64,000 bases of DNA from assembly GCA_021018815.1 (NCBI GenBank), contig JAITYX010000002.1:12865001-12929000 (forward strand), given 5' to 3'. The notes below the pieces were generated by a model. The model had not been told where the DNA came from, did no database searches, and worked only from the letters and a program-made list of their open reading frames with translations. Shown in pieces: positions 39,757 to 51,530 of this stretch (position 1 is the stretch's first letter; every line of letters starts with the position of its first letter). The stretch comes from Talinum fruticosum. Taxonomy: Eukaryota; Streptophyta; Magnoliopsida; Caryophyllales; Talinaceae. Position numbers and translations under genes: made by a program.

Positions 39757-41059
39757 GTAAGTATTAAATTTCTAATCTCTTCTTAATATGATAATTTACA
39801 ATAGGCACAATGAAAAACTTTTAAATTGTCAAAATATACAATCTTTTCAAAAAAATTTAAATTCACTAATATGATAATATGATAATTTTAATTTTAATAT
39901 GATAATATAATAATTTGTAAAACAGATGTAGGCACAATGAATAATTTTAAGTTTAATTTTCATATGATAATTTGCTTTTTAATAACCATATTCCTTATCA
40001 GATTATTATACAAATTAAAAAATTTTATTATTAACCAAAAATTAAAATTGCATTATATTAAAGTCAAAATTTATATTATGGGCATTAACAAAGAAGAGAT
40101 CATGAAAAATGATTTACGGTTAAAAAGGTAGAACACGTCACCAATGAAACATATGGAGCTATTAAACTATTAGCTAACATTTTAAATTACTTCACTAATA
40201 TGATAATATGATAATTTTAATTTTAAAATGTCAAGATGTATAATTTTTAAAAACTTAATTTAAATTCGATAATATGATAATATGATAATTTAAATTTTAA
40301 TATTATAATATGATAATTTGCAAAACAAATGTAGGCACAACGAATAAAACTTATTTGTTTCTTTAGCTTCCATAACTACTTTAATAAAGTTAAGAGTATG
40401 AAAAACCTTTGCACTCCAAGACAAAGTATAATATATGAATTTCAAAATTTACGATTTTAGTTCATATTATCTTTCTTTGAAATTAATTATTTTGGTGAAT
40501 ATTGTATGGATAATTCATTATATTCATATTGGTCATTTCAGTAAATTGTCAATTTTGTTATTTAAAAATTTCAGGTTAAAGAAAACAAAATTACAAATTA
40601 GGATATTCCAATCTTCTTATTTCAATTTGTCAAGAAGGAAAAATAAAAAACAAACTTCAAAAATTAATCCACACCCTAAAAAACGTAAGAGAGAAAGATG
40701 ATTAAAAATTAAAGCTTTTTACACTTTTTAAAATGATTAATAATATATGTAATATTATTGAGGAAGGCTAAAAGATAAAAAAGACACATAACGTAAGAAC
40801 ATTAACAATTACCAAATTAATTCAATTTCATCAATTCCAAAAAACTGTCAATTACTTATTAAATTAGGATATTGAAAATTTATTTCAAAATTGAATACTA
40901 ATATTTTTTAAAGGACAATACTAATTTAAATAACTTAATATGATAATTTAATAACCACATTCCTTTCTCTATCTTCAATTGTTTTACGACACACAAAGAA
41001 ATAGTAAGCAATTAAACAAAATCAATTAAACATGTCATGAGCTTTAAAAAATTAATATA

Positions 41060-41433
41060 TACAAGCACGAATATTGACGGGAAATAATGTTGGCACGAAG
41101 GTGACAACTCCAAGAATCGTTCTGCACTCTTCCGAGACAAAATGGCCATTTGTTCTAAAAAGAAGACAATTTTCAATTCGTGTCTGCTATGCGATGACAA
41201 TCAACAAAAGTCAAGGCCAATCACTTAAATATGTTGGAGTGTACTTGCCTAAGCCAATATTCAGCCATGGCCAACTATATGTTGCAGCTTCAAGGGTCAC
41301 TTCACCGGAAGGCTTGAAAATTTTAATCAAACATAACGATGAAACATATAAAGGGTATACAAAAACATCGTCTACAAAGAGGTCTTCAACAATTTACCAA
41401 TGGTATGTATGTTCTTTAAAAAATTATAAATAG
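41060..41433 (+). pseudogene. PIF1-type Helitron helicase, C-terminal fragment
   Basis: An open frame carries the last helicase motifs: LTGNNVGTKV, then TINKSQGQSLKYVGVYLP and HGQLYVAASR. The canonical order and spacing match the minus-strand helicase at 46421. Walker A and B are absent, so it cannot act as a helicase. It is a truncated remnant inside the plus-strand Helitron. Confidence 0.85.
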
Positions 41434-41879
41434 AAATAACATTCTTATAATTAAACAACAATTCATTACAAGAATATCCACAAATACTACAAGTAATAAA
41501 ACAAAATAATTATAAGACAACGTTAATGATATATATATTTTTTTATTTTACGAGTGGATGAAGTACACAATAAAAATCAAGACATATGAAGTACAATATG
41601 AATCACATATTGATCTATGATTAATATTATGATGTATTATTTACAAATAATAAATATGATATTCTATAATACATATTTCTTCTACTCTTTGTTAATTAAG
41701 TCAACATGTAATACATGTATAGTTACTAAAGATGACTTTATATATAAAAAGGACTTAACAAATCTGCAGACCAAAAACAAAAAGGAGAAAAACAAAAAAA
41801 AACAAAACTATGCAAAACACACATGTATACAACATTAAAAATAAGATTCAAAAAATGACCATCACCGAGTAAATTAAAA

Positions 41880-41910
41880 ACTACCGTGCAACGCACGAGC
41901 TAAAAACTAG
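41880..41910 (+). other. Helitron 3' terminus with hairpin
   Basis: ACCGTGC-AAC-GCACGAG forms a stem of at least five GC-rich pairs eleven bases before the terminal CTAG, followed by host T. This is the standard termination signal of rolling-circle Helitrons. Confidence 0.8.
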
Positions 41911-42624
41911 TTATCTTAATAGTCTAATACAACAAATACATTGAAACTTTATTTTCACACTATAAAATCAATTTATATCGAATTCACATCATAATCAAAT
42001 CTTAATTCGTATTATATTTGTAAGATATATATGTATTATCAAATTAAATTTGAATAATATTGCATATTATGGGTGGGGCCAAATTCTCCCAAACTCTGCT
42101 GGATTGGGAAAGACCTGGATACTAGCTAAGGGCCATATGTTACTGAATTATGTACCTTTTTATTGGTCTTGAAGTATTGTCACGAGCCAGCGGGTCCATG
42201 AGAGAGAGAAATCCATCTGCCACCTCTATAGCCCCAATATTGTCCCAAATTCCTCGCTTTTTGGACTGTTGAGATTGGATGCAATTACTAATTTATGATT
42301 TGAATTAGTATGGATTAACTAAGATTAGTGCATTGGCCCCGAATAATGAAATAAATATACGCATATTTACTTTTTAGTAATTATGATGATAATAAATTAT
42401 TTATTTAGGGTGATTATTTTTGTCATTCATAAATTATTAATCATCTCTCAATAAGCTCATCTTATTGTAGTGTTTTTTTTTTACGGTCTAATCTAGGATT
42501 TTTTTCTTACATCTTATCATATCATCTTATTAATATATATATATACCATCAAATTATGATATTTCACAATCTAATGTTGTTCTAAAGAATGTATATTGAA
42601 AATAGAAATACTTTTTATAAACTA
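41911..42624. other. Spacer between elements
   Basis: AT-rich spacer with no supported gene. A more GC-balanced patch near 42070-42290 may be original host DNA. Confidence 0.4.
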
Positions 42625-44114
42625 CTCTCTCCATTTCAAAATATTTTTTACTTTAAGGTTATGAGTGAATTAGTCTCGTACTCATGCTATGTACGGAGTA
42701 ATGTTATATTATGTATACCTTAAGATGTATTTCCCAATCATTTGCCCTTGTGAGTTTCTTTTTGTCGATCATTTGATTTTATTGAATGGTTATAGACAAT
42801 AGAAGTTAATTATAAATAACTTCAAGCTGTAACTCCACCTCTTAATTATATAAATAAGTTTATGTTGAAACTTCAGCCCTTATCTTCTTACATTTACATC
42901 ATTAAATCAGATGTATTTCCCAATCATTTGCCCAACATCCAACTCACCTAGCAAAATAGATTCACATATTTTAGCTTCACTTCGGAACTTTTGAAACCGA
43001 ATTTATAGTTATATCTGTTCTCTAGAACTTATAACATCCTAGTCATCTAAAAGGGAATGAGAAAATTCATTAAAGAATAAATTTAATTATTGTAAACATT
43101 CACACGCAATAATAAAAGTATGGTGAGAGAAAATTCATTTTGCAAGTTTACCCAAAAATTCTACAGACATTAAAATCATTTAAGATAGAAATATGGTGAG
43201 AAAAGAATGACAACTTCACTTTTACATAAATTAGCAAGTGAAACATATAAAATTCAACTTAATAATTACCAAGTTAGGCTTCATAAATCATACTAATGAT
43301 CAAGTATGTAGTAAATTGAGAAAATATTTTCTAAGGGAAAATATATACAAATCATAGACACATGTAACTTAAGATAGTTTTTTTATTTTTAGGTTGGTGC
43401 AATTTAGCAAGTTAGTCAAAAATCATATAATGAAGATATCTTACATACTTGAGGTATACAATATTGAAATGCCTTCAATTTTTTTAAGTATTATATGACA
43501 AATATGATCATCTAATCTCTATTGTTTGACCTTATATTTGCAAAGAAAATATAGATAAAATTAAGTTAAAGGATTCATCGTTAATCAATCGACATACCAT
43601 CTCAAACTCCTCCTCCCACTTTAAAGTACACAATATTATTTGAATAAGGCCAAAATCAAGAGATATTTAAATAGCAAAGCTAAACCGCCAGAGCAATCAA
43701 ACTTGCTAGAATTAGGCATCTATAACTCAAAATGACAAACTTTCGACCCGTTCTCCGAGTATTTCGAAACCCCTTTTGTCTTTTCATCATAACAAATTTG
43801 TCATTTTCTTGTTATTAAATTTTGCTTATCGTAAATAAATTTATTATGTTTATATTGCAAACAATTAAAACTAAAATAATCTAAATTAAGCTCTTGAAAC
43901 TATAATACAAAATTTATGACAAAATTTTGTTAAAAGACTAAGTTGCCTTATAATTTCATTTAAAATGAAAAAAATTAATAAAAAAAAAAGAAGTTATTAA
44001 TAAGGACAAAATTGATAAAATAGTCATTAATACGTCATTGAAATTATAAAGTGACAGATATTGTAAATCGAAAAAAATGAATTAAGGTGATATGTATTTT
44101 TAAGATAGAGGGAG
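42625..44114. mobile_element. Stowaway-like element bounded by TA, about 1.49 kb
   Basis: Left end TA-CTCTCTCCATTTCAAAATA, right end TATTTTTAAGATAGAGGGAG-TA: imperfect terminal inverted repeats of Tc1/mariner-type Stowaway MITEs, with TA at both sides. The right 300 bp resembles the MITE at 30290 in inverse orientation. The length is large for Stowaway, so it may contain another insertion. The string GATGTATTTCCCAATCATTTGCCC occurs twice inside (near 42725 and 42909). No transposase was seen. Confidence 0.5.
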
Positions 44115-44357
44115 TAATATTTTATTTAAAAATACGTTAACTGTTGATTAAAGTTATTATAGTTTCCTATTTTACGGGGTACGAACATAGATGGATTGTG
44201 TTACATGAGAAAGCCACAAAGTTATGGTATACGTAACTAATAGAATTCCGACATAGATGGGTTAATTAGTTAGCGAAAGCCTAATTTATTGAAAAGGAAA
44301 ACCAAACATGACTTGTGATTAAAGGGCATACAAAATACCTCTAAATATTATTATATA

Positions 44358-46116
44358 CTAGCTTGGATTTACACGCTATGCGTGCAACAAATATAATTAT
44401 GAAGGATAAATAATAATATTGGTAATTTTACATCTAATTAATATATACTTGATAAAAACATAGTAAATATGAATAGAATATAATAGTTTAAAATTCATCT
44501 TTTAAAATCATGTTAGATTTACACACAAACACAATACATGTGGACTTAAAAATAATCTAATAGAATCAATACACTATAAAATAAATGATTTAGCAATGTT
44601 GATATGTAAGTGGCCTGAAAATTTTAAAAAATATATTTTTATAAAATTATGAGTATTTTTATAGAATTTGTGTGCATGTTATAAAACTGAGTATAACTAA
44701 AAGAACATTATCCAAATTGTCCAAATGTATATGGAGTAAAATAAAATCCTACTTAAAGAAATTAAATTATACAACTAAAAAGTGTGGGAATATAAAGTAT
44801 AATTCATGGAGAAAAAAAGTTATCATATAACTAAAAAAAGGACAATGTGAAATCATAATCTATAGAGCAAAATATATTTGTATAGCTTGTAATTGCAGAA
44901 TATGAAACAAATAAAATGACATATTAAATTTAATTACGGAACTCGTGCTCTCATGCTCAATACTTTATTAATTTTCTCAATAAACTTAAAATTATGAAAC
45001 GGGTTTCAATTGCCCTTCTAACTATGCATGCCATCTTTTAAAGATGTTTAGGGAACTCAATTTGTTAGAATCATATAACTATCAATGTCATGCACAGAGT
45101 AAAGTCATCAAATATAATTAATATTTTAACTAATTGTAGTTTATAATTATGAAATAGATATATACTGCATTACATAAAATGAGTAAGGTGATGAATGATG
45201 ACCTTCGATGTTAAAATTTGAGTTTTAAGTAATATAATATTTACGCCTTATCCATCCACTCTAAAAAAATAAGTTAAGTTAAGCTTATATACAATAATTC
45301 TGAAAATTTATTTTAAAAAAGTTAAAAAATTTGTTATATACTTTTGAATAAAGTCTCACACATATTACCTATATAGAATTATTATTAATTCAATCACAAT
45401 AAAATAAGCCTATAATAGAAGAAAAAAACAAAAGATTAAAATCTATAAGTATTAGGGAGCGGGAGAAAATATTACCTAAATAATAAAGTTCAATTTTTTT
45501 TTGAAAAAAAGGAAAATGTATACATATATTGAAAAAATGAAAAAATATGTACCCAATTAAAAATTATGAGTTAAATTAATGAAACCTTTATATAATCTAA
45601 GTCCTAATAAATTACTGAAGTTCTTTAATATAATGCTATTAAATTTGTAAATTGAAAATAAAAATAAATAAATATTTATTTAAAAAAACTAATTAATCAT
45701 ATCAATGGTTACTATATTGTAGTGAAAATATATAAAATATTTGCAAAAACAGTGAAAAAGCATTTAATAAGAATGAGAATAATATATATATATATATGTA
45801 TGTATTCTTCCCTATTTACTTTTTATCTCTTGTTCAAGAAGGCATATATGAAATTTTTTTGTGTATTTTTTAAATTAATCTATTTTATCGTTTGGAGAGA
45901 GAAAGTAGGGAGATGAGAATATGGGAGAAGCAAATGACTTGGAATGACATTTTTTCTGTGATTGTTTGATTCGACAATAATGCCTTTATTATTTGATATT
46001 TATTAGTTGTTAAATACACAGAGAAAATATTTAATTAGTAAAGGTATTTTCGTCTAAAAAAGTTATACAACATTAACGTCCTCTTAACTTTATATATAAC
46101 ATGAATATAACATAGA
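44358..46116 (-). mobile_element. Non-autonomous Helitron, minus orientation
   Basis: Minus-strand 3' end: TTGCACGC-ATA-GCGTG hairpin, AAATCCAAGCTAG, then T (plus A at 44357). Minus-strand 5' end: TCTATGTTATATTC at 46116, with A before it, so the target was A|T. No coding frame was recognised. The ends match those of the helicase-bearing element next door, making it a 1.76 kb deletion derivative of the same family. Confidence 0.65.
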
Positions 46117-46162
46117 TAGATAGATATATAAAGGGAATAAATAATCCAAATTTTATATGTTA

Positions 46163-46182
46163 CTAGCTTTGATTTGCACGAA
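46163..46182 (-). other. Helitron 3' end, CTAG terminus
   Basis: The terminal CTAG (minus) lies at 46166-46163, next to the 18-base perfect palindrome at about 46176-46193. A near-identical end occurs at 44358. Confidence 0.75.
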
Positions 46183-46420
46183 TTCGTGCAATAGATAAAC
46201 TAACAATGATAAATTAATAAATTATAAAATACATATATACATAATTAAATAAAAATATATTAAATTAAATAACAGTGATAAATAACATAAAATGTTCGGA
46301 GTATGTAAATTCCTTAATAATTCATTAACATTGATAAGAAGCAAATATATTTACAATGATGTAGAAGGAAAAAAGATCAAAGAAAAAACAATCAAAGAAA
46401 AAATCAAAGTAACATTATCC

Positions 46421-48215
46421 TTAGATCATCGGCAATAAAACTTCTTTGTAAACAACATTTTTCGCAAACACCCCGGACCTTCCTTGAACATCACCATTAG
46501 TAACCAAAGCCCTTGTTGTATTTTGGGATGTGCCCCGAGATAATGCAACATATAATTGACCATGACTAAAAACATGTTGAGGAAGATATACACCAACATG
46601 TGGAATTGTCTCGCCTCGTGATTTGTTAATGGTTAATGAAAAACATAATTTCACCGGAAGCTGTTTCCTGACCATCTCAAAAGGAAATCTTACATCTTCA
46701 GCAATTTTCAATGGAATCCGTGGTATAAACACCGTAGTCCCTTTGCAATGACCAGTTAAGATTTCAGCCTCGATCAAATGATCCCGTAATTGACGACATA
46801 TTAACCTAGTTCCATTGCATAAGCCATTCATTGTGTCAATATTGCGTAGGAGCATTATTGGACATCCAACTTTTAATCTAAGAGCATGTGGCGGCAATCC
46901 TCCAAAGGTTAATGAGTTCAAGAATTCATCCGGATATAAATGTTGGACATCATCGGGGACATAGTCAACAGAGTAGTAAATCTTTTCAATACCAGCAAAT
47001 TTATCAATGATTTTTTCATTCAAAGTACGGACTTCTTCATTTGTGGGGGTGACTATAGCTCTATCAACTATATAGGTTGTATCACCTGCATGTGAGCTCA
47101 AATCAAGGAAGATCGCATCAATTAAATCATCAACGGGATTACCATGATTAGGTAATATGGGTATCGATGGTGGCAACCTGATCATATCTTCATTGACGGT
47201 ACATTCACGTCCATCCCCCACTCTTAGTAAGAAAAATGCAAAATCCTCGTCCAACCGAGACCTCATGTTTTGTGTCAAGTGAAGTACCTGAACATGCGTC
47301 CACAATGTTGATTTGATGAAACATGCATTGATTGTTTCAGCTTTAGTGCCCTTCAGTATGACCGGTAAGACTTGTCCGAAATCTCCACTAAAGACCATCA
47401 CTTTGCCTCCAAAAGGGAGGTTGACTCCCATAATATCCCTAAAACTTCAATCAACGACCTCAAACGCATGTTGATGAGTCATAGTGGCTTCATCCCATAT
47501 AATAACTACGGCCTGTTTTATCAAATATGCTTCGACGAATTGTTTACTAAGATAACACATTGAAGACGCATGCGGAGTAACTGGAAGTCCAAAGGTCTTA
47601 TGTGCTGTTTTAGCCCTATATAAAAGTGTTGCAGCAATTCCGGAGCTTGCTGCAGCGAGTCCAAAGTGACCTTCAAGTTTCACGAGTAGCGAGAATTACA
47701 CGATATAAGAATGTTTTTCCTGTCCCACCAGGTCCATCTACGAAAAACAGGCCACCTTTTTTATGTTAATAGCCTCCATAATGGTGTTAAATGCATATCA
47801 TTGATCATCATTCATATTTTGGGCACAATGCATATCTTCGGGAGGCACTCGTGCGGACAATTCAGCATACAAAGCCCTAGACAATTGAGCCCCTTCATCA
47901 ACTTGTATAGTTAGTTGTGGGAGGTTAAAATCTGCAATTTTATGGCCTAATTGTTTCAACATTCGATCTACTTCAAGTAGAACAGAATTGAGTGCAAAAT
48001 CACGATCCGTCGAGGAAGTTGAAGGATAATCCTCAGCCATGAATGGAAAGAATTCATCCCATAAATTACGTACTCCAATTGGTTGAAAGTATACCAAAAC
48101 CGTAACAAATAACCATCAAAATGACGACGACATTCTTGTCATGGATGCATCCACTAAACATCCTCGAATACTACCGTCATTATCCATGAGACCTAATTGT
48201 CATGGATAAGTATCC
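46421..48215 (-). pseudogene. PIF1-type Helitron helicase, broken by nonsense changes and indels
   Basis: Reading minus: a segment from about 48215 (LWDEFFPF follows), Walker A GPGGTGKT at 47735-47712, AAASSGIAATLL, WDEAT (Walker B position) near 47510, GDFGQVLPV, TQNMRS, GCPIMLLRN, then TINKSRGE and HGQLYVALSRGTS, ending at 46421. The last 336 codons (47431-46421) are open. Three in-frame TGA codons (48118-48116, 47800-47798, 47449-47447) stand where relatives usually have arginine. Two compensating frame changes flank the Walker A block (an A run near 47760 and a site near 47690). The Rep nuclease half is missing. It would unwind DNA during rolling-circle transposition if intact. Motif TINKSRGE departs from the usual TINKSQGQ. 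Confidence 0.88.
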
Positions 48216-48241
48216 GACCTTGAGCCTCTTCCGGGCATCTT

Positions 48242-48545
48242 CCATGGTTCGTTATCGCCGTGCTGCCGCTTTCTCGATCTCCGCCTCCATCTCGCGCGGC
48301 TGACCCACTTCTTGTGCAATCTCCGATGGTATCCCTCCTTCCCACTCTTATCGGCGTCCTCCATGGCCCTTTCTCACCGTCGTCACCCATCTCTCGATTT
48401 ACGCCTCCATATCGCCGGCCGGCCTCCTCCTTCAGCCATCTCTCTCGGTCATCCATGGGTCATTTTCGCCGTCCTGCCCCCTGTCTCGATCTTTGCCTCC
48501 GCCTCGCCGGTCGACATCCTCCTTCAGCCATCTCTCTCGGTATGT
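48242..48545. repeat. GC-rich imperfect tandem repeats, three units
   Basis: Units starting CCATGG at about 48242, 48361 and 48453 share TCTCGAT(C/T)T(A/T)(C/T)GCCTCC and TCCTTCAGCCATCTCTCTCGGT. The composition contrasts strongly with the AT-rich surroundings. They lie upstream of the helicase in the minus reading. They yield open frames on both strands, which I regard as by-products. Confidence 0.7.
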
Positions 48546-48824
48546 CTTCTCGTGGGTTCTCCGGGTGGACTGCGGCTGTATATATGTACATCGTTTTTAG
48601 TATGTTGAATTGGATGTGAACAATGCTCCTCCGCCTCTATCTCGAATCGTTTTGGGTAAATTGAATTACATATATTTTATGTTTTACAATCCCGAATCTG
48701 TCAATATTTTTATATTTGATGTTTTCGAGCGGCCCATAACATCTACAATTCGGAAGTGTTGCTGCCTCTGCTTCCCCGTCTTCCGTCCTGAATTTTATGT
48801 TTTACAATCCCCGAATTGGTTTTC

Positions 48825-48829
48825 ATTCT
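48825..48829. other. Target-site duplication ATTCT, left copy
   Basis: ATTCT directly precedes the left LTR and is repeated exactly at 57603-57607 after the right LTR. A 5-bp duplication is the signature of LTR-retrotransposon integrase. Confidence 0.9.
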
Positions 48830-51513
48830 TGTAACGCCCCCAATCACCATTACTTAATAATCCCTTCATTAGGGACTAATTCGTAATGTCGCAGCGGAAG
48901 GTAATAATCGAAGGCGTTACCGCCGTCCTAAAAAAGGACAAGGCTAAATAATTGAAATAAAATGAAGTACGGTTTGGGCATCTACGGTTCTTTTTCAAAA
49001 ATGTCTGTTAGGAGTAACTACTTAATACCCAAGTAGCTATGTCATCCCAAAATACGGTTTACGGGTTTAGCAATGCAATATTTATACAATCTAGACTTTT
49101 GTCTAATCCACAAGATAATGTACAACGATTTTCCCAAGGCCATACCTAACCCTGGTTGAAGGTAAAATCACCGTGGGCGTCTATATACCTTCGGCTTTGC
49201 GAATGCCACGTGGCTGGCTAAGGTTTGCCTTCGTCGGACTTAATAAATGGTTGATTGTTCGCCAATGCTTCTTCCTAAAACAAAAACAAGTAAAATATTT
49301 GGAAAAGTGAGTCGAAACTCGATACGAACATTCCTGCACTCGTAAAATAACTTTGAACAATATATTGATTGAGCGCGCGCATTTCAATTCATTTTAGTTT
49401 GAAATCGGGGAGAGAATATGAGTAAAACATGCTTGCCGGTTATTATCCGGAAGTGGAGCCCCTTGGTAATTGATACGATCGTTGAACAGGTGTCACCCCG
49501 GGCCGATCGATAACCCGAGTTGACGCCGCGCGCGGTATAATTGGCGGGCCTAAGCCCTTGGTAATTGATAATTGGGCGGGGACCACTTAATTAGGTGGCA
49601 AAACTTGCCTTGTAAATGATTCATTGTTATTTGTATATATGAGAAATGTTGAAATTTGATAAAACATGTGAATTTTTGAAAGGTACGAGCAATGAACGTA
49701 CTCGAATTGAGAGTATTTGTTTCTCCCCTTTTGCGGAAATTTGAGTTATCAGCTATTCGGCAACGGAAGTGGCCTCAGCTCGTTTAAAATGGATTTCTAG
49801 GGTTAATAATGTTTTCTTGAATTTTAATGCTTGAATTTGTATAAGCTTTAACAATGTAATTCATTTCTTATATTCGTATGAAAATCGATTAAACTTATGT
49901 TTGTATTACTTAGCTTTACTGCGTTTATTGAATATAATTTATATTAATTAAAGAAGTTGATTAGGCTATTTAGATACTCGATGATTTTGGTGTAATTTAT
50001 TTTGTTAGTGGCTTTGGATTGAAAATGGTGAATATATATATACGCGCCTAAACACTTATTTTTAATTCTTTCCTCACTTCTCCCTTCTTTGCATTCAAAC
50101 CCCATAGTTAAGCGATTATTCAATCTACCGATGCCTTTCCATAGGTAGGCCTTATAATTACCCAAATTGCTCAAAATTTCATTCGTATACCAACTTAAGG
50201 TCATGAGCCTTATTCTCACAATAACATTCACATTCACAATCGCAATTGGGCAAACCTAACGCTCAATTATTTTCTATGCCTGTACATTTGTACATTATCA
50301 AATTTCAACTTCTACGCACACCTTCTCCTTCGTTTGCTCAATTATTTCCAAAATGTAATAGTTCCACCAAATTGTTCCATTTGCTAATGAAACCTCCTCA
50401 ATCTCATTCGTTAATTCATAATTTCCCAAAAAGAACCACATTCATTCACATTCGTTCAATTAATTCACCACTAACACCAACCCAAATCCTCCATGCCAAT
50501 TCGAATTTTCTCCAAATTAATCTTTAAATTCACTACACAAACATGTCTATAAATCGATAATTCGGTTTCACAACTACAACAAGCTGTGTAAATGACAAAC
50601 TGTAATAATTTAGGGCTTGAGGTTTTACCTTCGAATTCACGGAGGAGGAAGGCAGGATGAGAGGCGAGAGGTGGCGCGTGGCGGCTGCACCGGCGACCAC
50701 TGGGTAGGGGACGGCGGCTGGCTCGGCGGCCGCCGCTGCTGGCGGTTGGCTCTGTTGAGTGCCGCGGCTGGGCGAGGGAGCGAGGGCCTCGCGAAAGGGA
50801 GAAGAAAGCGATGGCGTGAGAGAGGGAGGCCGGTAGCCTCCGGCCGGTGCTAGCGCCGGCGTTCGTCTGGCGTTGGCGGTACCCGGTCGCCGGAACCGGC
50901 GTGACCGGGGCTTGGAGAGGCAGAGCAACGACAGGGGAGAGGCAGGGGAACGCGAGGGAGCGAGAGAGAGAGACCCCGCACGGGAGGCGAGCTCGCGCTG
51001 CCGGGACAGTGCCAACGCCGCCTTGTTGCCGGCGTTGGTGGCGCTTGGTGGCCGGGCTGTGAGCCGGCAGCAGCGAGCGAGAGGCGAGAGAGGAAATGGA
51101 GGAGGAAACCGAGAGGAAGCGGGGAAGACGGGAGGAGCGAGGAGCACGAGAGAGGGAATGCCCGAAATATATTTAAGCCGCCTCAAAAATCCAGAGAATC
51201 CCTTCTCTGGATTTTTCTTTAGAAAAATCTGATTTTATTATTTTGATTTATTTATTTATTTACTTATTTGGTTTTCTTTTATTGTTACTTTTAATTTTGT
51301 TTTTAATAACGATGCTCACGAATTAAAATCTTATTATGAGATTTTTATTAGGGCCACTTCGTCGCCTTAGCTGCACAACATACGAGATAAAAATAGTTTA
51401 AATATAAGATATCGAATTGAAGTGCACGCGCTCAATTATATAAATAGTGTAATTAATAAAATAAATCATGTGATTTAAAATAAATAATTGTGATTTAGGG
51501 TCGGATTGTTACA
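48830..51513 (-). repeat. 3' LTR (left copy)
   Basis: 2,684 bp. Nearly identical to the right LTR except for scattered one-base indels and a divergent block at about 50507-50810. A minus-strand TATA-like AAATATAT lies at about 51163-51176. A hairpin (ATCCAGAGAA-TCCC-TTCTCTGGAT) at 51189-51212 sits just upstream of it in the U3 part. Confidence 0.93.
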
Positions 51514-51530
51514 GTCTTCCCCCTTAAAAT
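51514..51530 (-). promoter_or_regulatory. Polypurine tract
   Basis: The minus strand reads TTTTAAGGGGGAAGAC directly before the left LTR. This is the plus-strand DNA primer of the element and fixes its orientation. Confidence 0.85.

Larger units (their letters stand above)
36781..41910 (+). mobile_element. Helitron, plus orientation, with RPA-like gene and helicase remnant
   Basis: The 3' end is clear: CGTGCAACGCACG hairpin, then CTAAAAACTAG, with T at 41911. This matches the CTRR-T ending of Helitrons. The proposed 5' end is the TC at 36781, preceded by A, which fits insertion between A and T; it runs straight into an AT microsatellite, so this boundary is less certain. Cargo: a spliced OB-fold gene (38391-39756) and the C-terminal part of a PIF1-type helicase (41060-41433). 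No Rep (HUH nuclease) domain was seen, so the element is non-autonomous. Helitrons move by rolling-circle replication and leave no target duplication. Confidence 0.7.

Noticed and set aside
48260..48619. 119- and 98-codon plus-strand frames in GC-rich repeats
   Set aside because: They arise from the tandem repeats of the Helitron leader and lack any domain.
50533..51186. 217-codon minus-strand Pro/Ser/Arg-rich frame in the left LTR (and a 202-codon counterpart in the right LTR)
   Set aside because: It lies across the LTR promoter and GC-rich leader, its sequence changes frame between the two LTRs, and it shows no domain. GC-rich DNA gives long chance frames.
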